A stretch of 6,809 nt of DNA from Acidobacteriota bacterium (GTDB lineage Bacteria > Acidobacteriota > Terriglobia > UBA7540). The position numbers and the translations under genes are program-made. The notes under the pieces were generated by a model. That model searched no databases. It worked only from the letters and a program-made list of their open reading frames with translations, and was not told where the DNA came from. Location: NCBI GenBank assembly GCA_021786455.1, contig JAJYNF010000190.1, positions 1-6,809 on the forward strand, in the 5' to 3' direction. Numbering within the stretch: position 1 is the first letter of the stretch; every line of letters starts with the position of its first letter. Below, piece after piece: positions 1 to 4,513 of this stretch.

Positions 1-93
1 ATTCTTCGCCAACTGCTCGCCGAGGTCCGCCGGCGCTGGCAGCAACGAGACTCGCGGCCGCTCCAGGTCAAAGGACGCTGGGTCTTGCCCTGA
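1..93 (+). CDS. C-terminal end of an unidentified gene (partial)
   Basis: Frame 1 is open from the left edge and stops at TGA 91-93. The 30 visible residues run ILRQLLAEVRRRW, then QQRDSRPLQVKGRWVLP. They are rich in Arg and Trp and look like an amphipathic helix followed by a short beta-type ending, as at the end of a nucleic-acid-binding or enzyme domain. I do not recognise the family and assign no function. Frame 2 is also open here, but it leads into the next gene upstream of that gene's clear family start, so frame 1 is the better candidate for a real gene end. The call rests on amino-acid character and position only. Confidence 0.4.
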   Translation: MLRQLLAEVRRRWQQRDSRPLQVKGRWVLP

Positions 94-202
94 GCCTTCC
101 GCGACCGCCGGACGGATTTCGCGCGCAAGCAGTGCGGGTTTTGATGTCAGACCTTGTGGAACGGAGGCGGTGGCGGGTGATTCTGAAACGACGGAGGCTC
201 GG

Positions 203-613
203 ATGCAATTGAATCCTCACCTTAATTTCAACGGCCAATGCGAGGCTGCTTTCAAGTACTACGAAAAACATCTGGGGGCGAAGATCGAATTCATGATGAA
301 CTACGCAGATTCTCCTATGGGTGAGAAGACGCCCACCGATTGGCGGAACAAAATCATTCACGCGACCATCAAAATTGGCGGCACGACGGCGATGGGGGCG
401 GACGCGCCGCCCGATCACTTCAAGCGGCCACAGGGATTTTACCTCTCGCTCGACGCGCAAGAGCCCGAGGAGGCCGCCCGATTGTTCAAAGCGCTGGCGG
501 AAAACGGCAAGGTCGAGATGCCGATGCAGAAGACGTTTTGGGCTCGGCGGTTTGGAATGCTGGTGGACCAGTTCGGCATTCCGTGGATGATTAATTGCGG
601 CAACCCGGCGTAG
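203..613 (+). CDS. PhnB-like VOC-family protein
   Basis: The product is 136 residues, normal for the PhnB-like branch (Pfam 3-dmu-9_3-mt type) of the vicinal-oxygen-chelate/glyoxalase superfamily. The N-terminus MQLNPHLNFNGQCEAAFKYY (residues 1-20) is the family's first beta-strand and helix. Later family signatures are KIIHATIKIGG with MGAD (50-67), GFYLSLDA (78-85), EEAARLFKALAENGKVEMP (89-107), TFWARRFGMLVDQFG (111-125) and IPWMIN (126-131). Members are probably dimeric cytosolic proteins. The exact reaction is generally unknown, and the old name demethylubiquinone methyltransferase is misleading. I chose ATG 203 because it matches the usual family start and has GGAGG at 193-197. A GTG at 170 in the same frame would add 11 unrelated residues. 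The gene stands alone and converges on the coiled-coil gene at 685. Confidence 0.9.
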   Translation: MQLNPHLNFNGQCEAAFKYYEKHLGAKIEFMMNYADSPMGEKTPTDWRNKIIHATIKIGGTTAMGADAPPDHFKRPQGFYLSLDAQEPEEAARLFKALAENGKVEMPMQKTFWARRFGMLVDQFGIPWMINCGNPA

Positions 614-621
614 TTCGTGGA

Positions 622-638
622 TCGCGGTTGCGCCGCGA
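622..638. terminator. Weak hairpin between convergent genes
   Basis: TCGCGG (622-627) pairs with CCGCGA (633-638) around a 5-nt loop, 9 bp after the stop of the PhnB-like gene and inside the short gap before the end of the minus-strand coiled-coil gene. Neither strand has a T tract after the stem, so this is not a canonical intrinsic terminator. The position is right, but a 6-bp GC-rich stem is easily met by chance. Confidence 0.2.
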
Positions 639-684
639 AGAAACCCGTGAGAGCGGAGGCGCTGTCAGCCCGGAGGGTGCGGAG

Positions 685-1005
685 TTACTCTTTGTGCCCG
701 TTGCGGCGGACGAGCTTGTCCACGGTGTCAATGAGGGCGTTGAGCTTGTATTCGGTCTCGGCGTGGAGCTCTCGGAGTTTTTGGAACTCGGCCTCGTTGC
801 GCTCGGCCATGCCGTCCACGCGCCCGGCCAAGCCGCCAAGCCGCTCCACCAGACGGATTTCAGCCTGAGCGAGACGGCCGACCAGATCGGTGAGAGAAGC
901 CATCGAAGATTCGAGTTTAGCGATGCGCTCCTCGTGCTGTTGGGCTGAAGCTTCCAGCCGAGCTTGGGTGTTGAGGATGAACTCCATGGTTTTCTCAATG
1001 TCCAT
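685..1005 (-). CDS. Small coiled-coil protein, unknown function
   Basis: The product is 106 residues, highly charged and almost entirely helical. It starts MDIEKTMEFILNTQARLEA and ends with the conserved-looking block NALIDTVDKLVRRNGHKE (residues 89-106). Between about residues 12 and 98 hydrophobic residues recur with heptad-like spacing (IAKLESSMASLTDLVGRLA at 28-46), predicting a long coiled coil that should oligomerise. There is no signal peptide, membrane segment or cysteine. I recall similar short proteins with the same start and end as multi-copy families in Acidobacteria-like genomes, but I know of no proven function. ATG 1005 is chosen because it gives that start. No Shine-Dalgarno precedes it, and a TATACT box lies only 7 nt upstream, so the message may be leaderless. 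ATG at codon 7 (987) is the alternative start. It is divergent from the BNR gene. Confidence 0.75.
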   Translation of the reverse strand: MDIEKTMEFILNTQARLEASAQQHEERIAKLESSMASLTDLVGRLAQAEIRLVERLGGLAGRVDGMAERNEAEFQKLRELHAETEYKLNALIDTVDKLVRRNGHKE

Positions 1006-1010
1006 GGCCG

Positions 1011-1020
1011 TTAGTATAGC
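1011..1020. promoter_or_regulatory. Possible shared -10 region of divergent promoters
   Basis: The 32-bp gap between the two divergent ATGs holds TTAGTATAGC. Read on the minus strand it gives TATACT (1018 to 1013), a 5/6 match to TATAAT. On the plus strand it gives TAGTAT (1012-1017), a 4/6 match. The minus start would then fall at about 1006, next to ATG 1005. The plus start would fall near 1024, just before the AAGGAG (1026-1031) of the BNR gene. I see no convincing -35 on either strand, so this is a candidate only. Confidence 0.35.
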
Positions 1021-1037
1021 TTAAAAAGGAGCGAAGC

Positions 1038-2216
1038 ATGAGCAAAGTCCGCCTGCTGGTGGGAACGAGCAAGGGAGGATTCATTTTGACTTCCGACGGG
1101 AAGCGCCGGAACTGGGAAGTCAGTGGGCCGTTCTTTACGGGCTGGGAGATTTACCACATGAAAGGCTCGCCGGCCGATCCCAATCGCATCTATGCGTCGC
1201 AGTCGAGCGGCTGGTTTGGGCAAGTGATTCAGCGGTCGAACGACGGCGGCAAGACGTGGGAGGCTCCGGGCGGCGGCGTGACCACCGCGCCGCAGGGCTG
1301 GCCGATGGGCGAAAGCAACCGATTCGTCTATGACACGTCGGACAAAACCGGCAAGCCGCTCACCACGCATCAGTGGTACGACGGCACGCAGCACCCGTGG
1401 GAGTTCAAGCGGGTGTGGCACCTGGAACCGTCGCCCACCGATCCGGAGACGGTTTACGCCGGAGTCGAAGACGCGGCGCTGTTTCGCTCGACCGACGGCG
1501 CGCACTCCTGGCAGGAGCTCTCCGGATTGCGCGGGCACGGCACCGGACCCAAATGGCAGCCCGGCGCGGGTGGCATGTGCCTGCACACCATCATCGTCGA
1601 TCCCAAAGACCCTGACCGGATTTACGTCGCCATTTCCGCGGCGGGCGCCTTCCGCACGGACGACGGCGGCAAAACCTGGAAGCCCATCAATCGCGGGCTG
1701 AAGTCGCAGTACATCCCCGACCCGAACGCCGAGGTCGGGCACTGCGTCCACCACGTGGCCCTGCACCCGTCGCGGCCCAACACGCTGTTCATGCAGAAGC
1801 ATTGGGATATTATGCGAACGGAAAACGCCGGCGACGAATGGCAGGAGGTCAGCGGCAATCTGCCGACCGATTTCGGATTTGTCATTGACGTCCACGCGCA
1901 CGAGCCGGAGACGATTTACGTGGTGCCGATCAAAAGCGATGGCGAGCATTTCCCGCTCGACGGCAAGCTGCGCGTCTATCGCAGCCGGAAAGGCGGAAAT
2001 GAGTGGGAGGAATTGTCCCGGGGGCTGCCGGACCGCCATTGCTACGTGAACGTTCTGCGCGACGCGATGTCGGTGGACTCGCTCGAACCCTGCGGGGTCT
2101 ATTTTGGCACGACGGGCGGGCAGGTGTATGGCTCGGCGGATGCGGGCGACACCTGGGAGCCGATCGTGCGCGATCTGCCCAAGGTGCTCTCGGTCGAGGC
2201 GCAGGCGCTGGCGTAA
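1038..2216 (+). CDS. BNR/Asp-box beta-propeller, sialidase-fold protein
   Basis: The product is 392 residues with a repeated Asp-box motif (S/T-x-D-x-G-x-x-W). Good copies are SNDGGKTW (67-74), STDGAHSW (151-158) and TDDGGKTW (207-214). Degenerate copies are TENAGDEW (261-268), SRKGGNEW (316-323) and SADAGDTW (366-373), with a very degenerate SDGKRRNW at 19-26. Spacing is about 50-56 residues, apart from one 84-residue gap that holds a His/Trp-rich insert (GWPMGESNRF and HQWYDGTQHPWEF, 87-123). The blades carry phrases such as DPNRIYAS, DPETVYAG and DPDRIYVA, typical of WD40/YVTN/BNR-like repeat proteins. Such proteins are often labelled exo-alpha-sialidase, but I see no sialidase arginine triad and would not claim glycosidase activity. 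No signal peptide is visible, so it is probably cytosolic. AAGGAG (1026-1031) sits 6 nt before ATG 1038. Its likely functional partner is the MoaD-like gene at 2923. Confidence 0.9.
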   Translation: MSKVRLLVGTSKGGFILTSDGKRRNWEVSGPFFTGWEIYHMKGSPADPNRIYASQSSGWFGQVIQRSNDGGKTWEAPGGGVTTAPQGWPMGESNRFVYDTSDKTGKPLTTHQWYDGTQHPWEFKRVWHLEPSPTDPETVYAGVEDAALFRSTDGAHSWQELSGLRGHGTGPKWQPGAGGMCLHTIIVDPKDPDRIYVAISAAGAFRTDDGGKTWKPINRGLKSQYIPDPNAEVGHCVHHVALHPSRPNTLFMQKHWDIMRTENAGDEWQEVSGNLPTDFGFVIDVHAHEPETIYVVPIKSDGEHFPLDGKLRVYRSRKGGNEWEELSRGLPDRHCYVNVLRDAMSVDSLEPCGVYFGTTGGQVYGSADAGDTWEPIVRDLPKVLSVEAQALA

Positions 2217-2243
2217 GCAAAGGCGCTTCGGGCGGTGATTCTA

Positions 2244-2273
2244 TTGACTGTTGAGCGGAATGTGGAGTAGGCT
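2244..2273 (+). promoter_or_regulatory. Candidate promoter of the toxin-antitoxin operon
   Basis: TTGACT (2244-2249) is a 5/6 match to the -35 consensus. TAGGCT (2268-2273), a weak -10 with T1, A2 and T6 matched, follows after 18 bp. Transcription would start near 2280, at the antitoxin ATG itself (2281), giving a leaderless or nearly leaderless message. This fits the poor Shine-Dalgarno there. The -10 lies inside the palindrome at 2261-2278, so a bound repressor would block it. Confidence 0.4.
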
Positions 2274-2278
2274 CCACA
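2261..2278. promoter_or_regulatory. Palindromic operator candidate of the antitoxin
   Basis: TGTGGAG (2261-2267) and CTCCACA (2272-2278) form a perfect 7-bp inverted repeat around TAGG, ending 2 bp before the antitoxin ATG. Ribbon-helix-helix antitoxins normally repress their own operon by binding short inverted repeats over the promoter, and the position is as expected. Binding is inferred. The same arms could also form an RNA hairpin if transcription began further upstream. Confidence 0.55.
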
Positions 2279-2280
2279 GT

Positions 2281-2514
2281 ATGGAAACGATTCAGGTCGT
2301 GTTGGATTCGAAACTCCTGCGCGCCACCGACCGAGCCGCGCGTCGGGCGCGGGTAAACCGTTCGGCGCTGGTCCGCAAGGCGCTTCGGGAGCATCTGGAG
2401 CGGACTCGTATGCGGGAGATGGAGGAGCGCGAGCGGCGAGGCTATGAGCAGTGGCCGGACGACCCTGCCGACGCTGATGCCTGGGAAAAGGTGGCGGCGT
2501 GGCCGGAGCGATAG
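2281..2514 (+). CDS. Ribbon-helix-helix antitoxin (CopG/MazE-like)
   Basis: The product is 77 residues. ETIQVVLD (2-9) is the DNA-contacting beta-strand. LLRATDRAARRA (12-23) is helix A and NRSALVRKALREHLERTR (26-43) is helix B, together a ribbon-helix-helix fold that acts as a dimer. The tail is a charged linker followed by YEQWPDDPADADAWEKVAAW (55-74), an acidic, Trp-rich segment of the kind antitoxins use to cover MazF-type toxins. It should neutralise the toxin and repress the operon. ATG 2281 gives the cleanest domain start. In-frame ATG 2260 and TTG 2251 are alternatives, but they would read through the palindrome. The only nearby GGAG (2264-2267) is 13 nt away. The gene overlaps the toxin start by 16 bp, the usual antitoxin-first order. 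Confidence 0.88.
   Translation: METIQVVLDSKLLRATDRAARRARVNRSALVRKALREHLERTRMREMEERERRGYEQWPDDPADADAWEKVAAWPER
2486..2494 (+). promoter_or_regulatory. Ribosome binding site of the toxin
   Basis: AAAAGGTGG, inside the last codons of the antitoxin, places an AAGG core (2488-2491) 7 nt before GTG 2499. It supports the GTG as the toxin start and suggests toxin translation is coupled to that of the antitoxin. Confidence 0.5.
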
Positions 2515-2828
2515 CGCGCGGAGATGTGCGGCTCTTCCCGTTTCCTCCACCGGACAAGCAAAGGCCCGTGGTGGTCCTGACGGCGGAACGCGCGATCGCG
2601 TATCTGTCTCGGATTACCGTTGCGCCGGTCAGCTCGACGATCCGCGGCGTGCCGTCGGAGGTTCGATTGAGCGAGGCGGACGGAATGAGAGGGGCGTGCG
2701 CGGTCAATTTACGCAACGTTGTCACCGTGTCGAAAGCTCATCTCGGCCGCCGGATTGCGGCGCTCAGCCCGGAACGGATGGAGGAAATCTGTACTGCTCT
2801 GGGTTTTGCCCTCGGATGTTTATCTTAA
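2499..2828 (+). CDS. MazF/PemK-family toxin (endoribonuclease)
   Basis: The product is 109 residues, the usual size for the MazF/PemK/CcdB-fold mRNA interferases, which cut RNA at short sequences and arrest growth when not bound by antitoxin. The opening RGDVRLFPFPPPDKQRPVVVL (7-27) is diagnostic: the GDV start, the proline loop and the R22-P23 pair holding the conserved active-site arginine. VAPVSSTIRGVPSEVRL (41-57) carries the second conserved block with Ser45/Ser46/Thr47. GACAVNLRNVVTVSKAHLG (65-83) and LSPERMEEICTALGFALG (89-106) are the usual C-terminal strand and helix. The key residues look intact, so it is probably active. GTG 2499 is chosen because it sits just before GDV, overlaps the antitoxin end and has its own AAGG. 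In-frame GTG 2526 would remove the GDV strand. Cleavage specificity cannot be read from the sequence. Confidence 0.92.
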   Translation: MAGAIARGDVRLFPFPPPDKQRPVVVLTAERAIAYLSRITVAPVSSTIRGVPSEVRLSEADGMRGACAVNLRNVVTVSKAHLGRRIAALSPERMEEICTALGFALGCLS

Positions 2829-2873
2829 CCGACGAGGGCGCTTACCCAGTGATCGCTGCAAAGGCAGGAAACC

Positions 2874-2914
2874 CATGGCCCACTCACGCGCGCCGTGCGC
2901 TTGAGCGGGCCATG
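2874..2914. repeat. 41-nt imperfect palindrome before the MoaD-like gene
   Basis: CATGGCCC (2874-2881) pairs perfectly with GGGCCATG (2907-2914). The stem continues inward after single mismatches: CTCA (2883-2886) with TGAG (2902-2905), then GCGC (2888-2891) with GCGC (2897-2900), closing on a 5-nt loop. That is 16 Watson-Crick pairs out of 18 positions. It starts 45 nt after the toxin stop and ends 8 nt before ATG 2923, directly against the GGAG (2916-2919) of the MoaD-like gene. No T tract follows. It may attenuate read-through from the toxin-antitoxin operon, control access to the MoaD start, or be a dispersed REP-like repeat. Confidence 0.6.
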
Positions 2915-2922
2915 CGGAGATT

Positions 2923-3243
2923 ATGCCCAAGGGAGCAGAAGCCGCCGCGATCCGTGTCGTGCTTCCCCAGCATTTGCGCACGCTGGCAAAAGTTGACGGA
3001 GAGGTGACACTCGAAGTTGCGGGTCCGGTGACGCAACGCTCAGTGTTAGACGCTCTCGAGGCGCGCTATCCTGTGCTGTGCGGGACGATCCGCGATCACG
3101 TGACGTTTGAGCGTCGGCCGTTCATCCGGTTTTTTGCCTGCGAAGAAGACCTCTCGCACGAAAGCCCGGACGCGCCGCTGCCGGAGGCGGTGGTTCGCGG
3201 CGCTGAACCTTTTCTCATCATTGGCGCGATTGCAGGAGGCTAG
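2923..3243 (+). CDS. MoaD/ThiS-family ubiquitin-like sulfur-carrier protein
   Basis: The product is 106 residues. It has the beta-grasp pattern IRVVLPQHLRTLAKVDGEVTL (10-30), SVLDALEARYPVLCGTI (40-56), then PFIRFF (66-71), PLPEAV (85-90) and the ending PFLIIGAIAGG (96-106). The C-terminal Gly-Gly is the hallmark of MoaD, ThiS and related small archaeal modifiers: an E1-like enzyme activates it so that it can carry a thiocarboxylate or be conjugated. It is longer than typical MoaD (about 80 residues), with extra residues at the N-terminus and before the last strand. No molybdopterin or thiamine gene is in view, so the pathway is unknown. ATG 2923 has a close GGAG at 2916-2919. I associate such stand-alone MoaD-like genes with BNR-propeller genes like the one at 1038. 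The next gene begins 12 bp after its stop. Confidence 0.85.
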   Translation: MPKGAEAAAIRVVLPQHLRTLAKVDGEVTLEVAGPVTQRSVLDALEARYPVLCGTIRDHVTFERRPFIRFFACEEDLSHESPDAPLPEAVVRGAEPFLIIGAIAGG

Positions 3244-3254
3244 CGAAAAAACTC

Positions 3255-4121
3255 ATGAACCGCCGGGATGCGATCAGGCGCGTGGTCCTCGCGGGCGGGC
3301 TTGCGGCGGCCGCGGGGAGATCGAACCTCGGGCTGGCCGACCGTCAGAACGATGCCGCCGGTGAATACAGGCTCGTATGGAGCGATGAATTCGACGGCCC
3401 GGACGGCTCCCTGCCCAACCCGAAATTCTGGACGTACGACGTTGGCGGCAGCGGCTGGGGCAACCACGAGCTTGAAACTTACACGAATCGGCCCGAGAAC
3501 GCTTTCATCCGTAACGGGAACCTGGTGATCCGGGCGCTCAAGGAGACGCATACCGGCCCGGACGGGATTACGCGCCATTACACTTCCGCCCGCATCAAGA
3601 CGCAAGGGCTGCTCGATTGGACCTACGGGCGATTTGAGGCCAGAATCAAGCTGCCCTATGGACAAGGAATGTGGCCGGCGTTTTGGATGCTGGGGTCGGA
3701 CATCGAAAAGATTGGCTGGCCGGCCTGCGGCGAGATTGACATCATGGAGAATATCGGCCGTGAACCCTCGACGGTGCACGGCACGGTTCACGGGCCGAGC
3801 GCCAAGGGCGAATTCAGCATCGGCGCGCCTTATTCGCTCGCGAACGGAGAGCGCTTTGCGGAGGATTATCACCTCTTCGCCGTGGAGTGGGAAGCCAAGG
3901 CGATTCGCTTTTATGTGGACGGGAATTTCTATGAGTTCGCTATGCCGGCCAATTTGTTGCCGGGAAGCTGGTGGCCCTTCGAGCAGCCCTTCTTCCTGAT
4001 TTTGAACGTCGCGGTGGGCGGCCGTTGGCCGGGCAACCCGGATTCAACCACGGTTTTCCCTCAGCCAATGCTCGTGGATTACGTGCGCGTTTACCAGCGG
4101 AAGAAGTTGCCGGCGAGCTGA
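3255..4121 (+). CDS. Tat-exported GH16 family endo-glycosidase (laminarinase-like)
   Basis: The product is 288 residues, a single GH16 domain with no attached binding module. Residues 1-21 (MNRRDAIRRVVLAGGLAAAAG) form a Tat-type signal: the NRRDA twin arginine, then a short hydrophobic stretch. The GH16 jelly-roll starts at YRLVWSDEFDGPDGS (38-52). WGNHELETYTNRPENAFIRN (68-87) and SARIKTQGL (111-119) are classic for laminarinase/endo-beta-1,3-glucanase-type members. The active site is GEIDIMEN (159-166): E160 nucleophile, D162 helper, E165 acid/base, with the extra residue (beta-bulge form) typical of laminarinases rather than lichenases. MWPAFWMLG (139-147), FAVEWEAKAIRFYVDG (208-223) and the end LVDYVRVYQR (273-282) complete the fold. 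All catalytic residues are present. The substrate is probably a beta-1,3- or mixed-linked glucan, but this is inferred. A perfect AGGAGG (3234-3239) lies 15 nt upstream, rather far. A terminator follows at once. Confidence 0.95.
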   Translation: MNRRDAIRRVVLAGGLAAAAGRSNLGLADRQNDAAGEYRLVWSDEFDGPDGSLPNPKFWTYDVGGSGWGNHELETYTNRPENAFIRNGNLVIRALKETHTGPDGITRHYTSARIKTQGLLDWTYGRFEARIKLPYGQGMWPAFWMLGSDIEKIGWPACGEIDIMENIGREPSTVHGTVHGPSAKGEFSIGAPYSLANGERFAEDYHLFAVEWEAKAIRFYVDGNFYEFAMPANLLPGSWWPFEQPFFLILNVAVGGRWPGNPDSTTVFPQPMLVDYVRVYQRKKLPAS

Positions 4122-4146
4122 CGTAAGGCCAACTCCAAAATAATAA

Positions 4147-4170
4147 AGGGGAGCACCGTTCAGCTCCCCT
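4147..4170. terminator. Bidirectional intrinsic-type terminator
   Basis: AGGGGAGC (4147-4154) and GCTCCCCT (4163-4170) form a perfect 8-bp GC-rich stem with an 8-nt loop, starting 25 nt after the GH16 stop. On the minus strand the stem is followed directly by TTATTATTTTGG, an intrinsic-terminator U tract. On the plus strand the T run (4183-4188) starts 13 nt after the stem, so that side is weaker. The genes on either side converge here (GH16 plus, sigma factor minus), so a two-way terminator makes sense, although the sigma stop is about 345 bp away. Confidence 0.65.
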
Positions 4171-4174
4171 GTGT

Positions 4175-4266
4175 TCCGGTTCTTTTTTGATGCCGTGACG
4201 GCGTCCGCGGAGCGTCGTCAGCGGCTCGCACCGCAAGAGCGGTGCGGAGTCTTAGTGTCCGGTTCT
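4175..4266. repeat. Palindromic segment between 9-bp direct repeats
   Basis: TCCGGTTCT occurs at 4175-4183 and again at 4258-4266. The 74 bp between contain a perfect 8-bp hairpin, CGCACCGC (4227-4234) with GCGGTGCG (4239-4246) around AAGA, and a smaller palindrome at 4192-4202. The layout resembles a short non-coding mobile element or REP-like unit with a target duplication. However, no terminal inverted repeats are visible, and only one copy lies in this window. Confidence 0.35.
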
Positions 4267-4488
4267 GTGCCCGGTGGAGTCATACTTCCTTCTCCACCCT
4301 TCTTTTACATCTTCCATGCCTAAAGTTCAAGTAGATTTTTGCCTCGGTGAAACCGGGTTGTGAACGCAAATCATTTTTGTGCCCATAAAACACTGAACGG
4401 TGGATCATCCATTTGACGGCCACACAGGCTATACCGGCAGCATTGGTGGCGGCGCAAAGGGCGTTGGAGGAAACCTTTGCTCACCCTT

Positions 4489-4513
4489 CCGACCGTCCGG
4501 TTGGTAATTTTTT
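4489..4513 (+). terminator. Candidate plus-strand terminator at the end of the sigma gene
   Basis: CCGACC (4489-4494) pairs with GGTTGG (4499-4504), including one G-U pair, around GTCC. It is followed by TAA and six Ts (4508-4513) that abut the sigma-factor stop codon. The stem is short. On the minus strand the G-U becomes a mismatch and no T tract follows, so it would work only for plus-strand transcripts, shielding the sigma gene from antisense transcription. Confidence 0.35.

Larger units (their letters stand above)
4171..4513. other. Gene-free, hairpin-rich spacer
   Basis: No open frame with a ribosome binding site or recognisable protein is visible on either strand. The left part is GC-rich and palindromic: GCCGT-G-ACGGC at 4192-4202 and the strong hairpin at 4227-4246. 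The stretch of about 4300-4420 is much richer in A and T than the flanking genes and contains only a weak hairpin, CTCGGT/ACCGGG (4343-4348 with 4352-4357, including one G-T pair). The word TCCGGTT occurs three times (4175, 4258, 4496). It could hold a long 3' untranslated region of the sigma message, a small RNA or a remnant element, but I see no proof of any. Confidence 0.5.

Noticed and set aside
170..202. GTG 170 as the start of the PhnB-like gene
   Set aside because: The added 11 residues do not belong to the family, and ATG 203 has both a Shine-Dalgarno and the conserved N-terminus.
68..460. 130-residue minus-strand open frame opposite the PhnB-like gene
   Set aside because: Arg-rich with no motif; the plus-strand gene has family signatures along its full length.
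1011..2039. 342-residue open frame on the minus strand opposite the BNR gene
   Set aside because: The plus strand carries the clear Asp-box repeats and a Shine-Dalgarno. The antisense frame is Arg/Pro/Val-rich with no recognisable domain, as expected opposite GC-rich coding sequence.
1038..2216. Naming the BNR protein an exo-alpha-sialidase
   Set aside because: Asp-boxes show the fold, not the activity, and I could not identify the catalytic arginine triad.
1930..2725. Two overlapping minus-strand open frames (1930-2550 and 2099-2725) across the BNR end and the TA module
   Set aside because: They run through three well-supported plus-strand genes, are rich in Arg, Pro and Ser, and have no domain signature.
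3240..3872. 210-residue open frame on the minus strand opposite the GH16 gene
   Set aside because: The GH16 catalytic motif and fold are intact on the plus strand; the antisense frame is a by-product.
4343..4357. Small hairpin CTCGGT/ACCGGG in the AT-richer spacer
   Set aside because: Six pairs including a G-T, with a 3-nt loop and no associated signal; mentioned only in the spacer description.
4317..4364. 16-codon open frame starting ATG 4317 in the spacer
   Set aside because: No ribosome binding site, no recognisable sequence and very short; consistent with chance.
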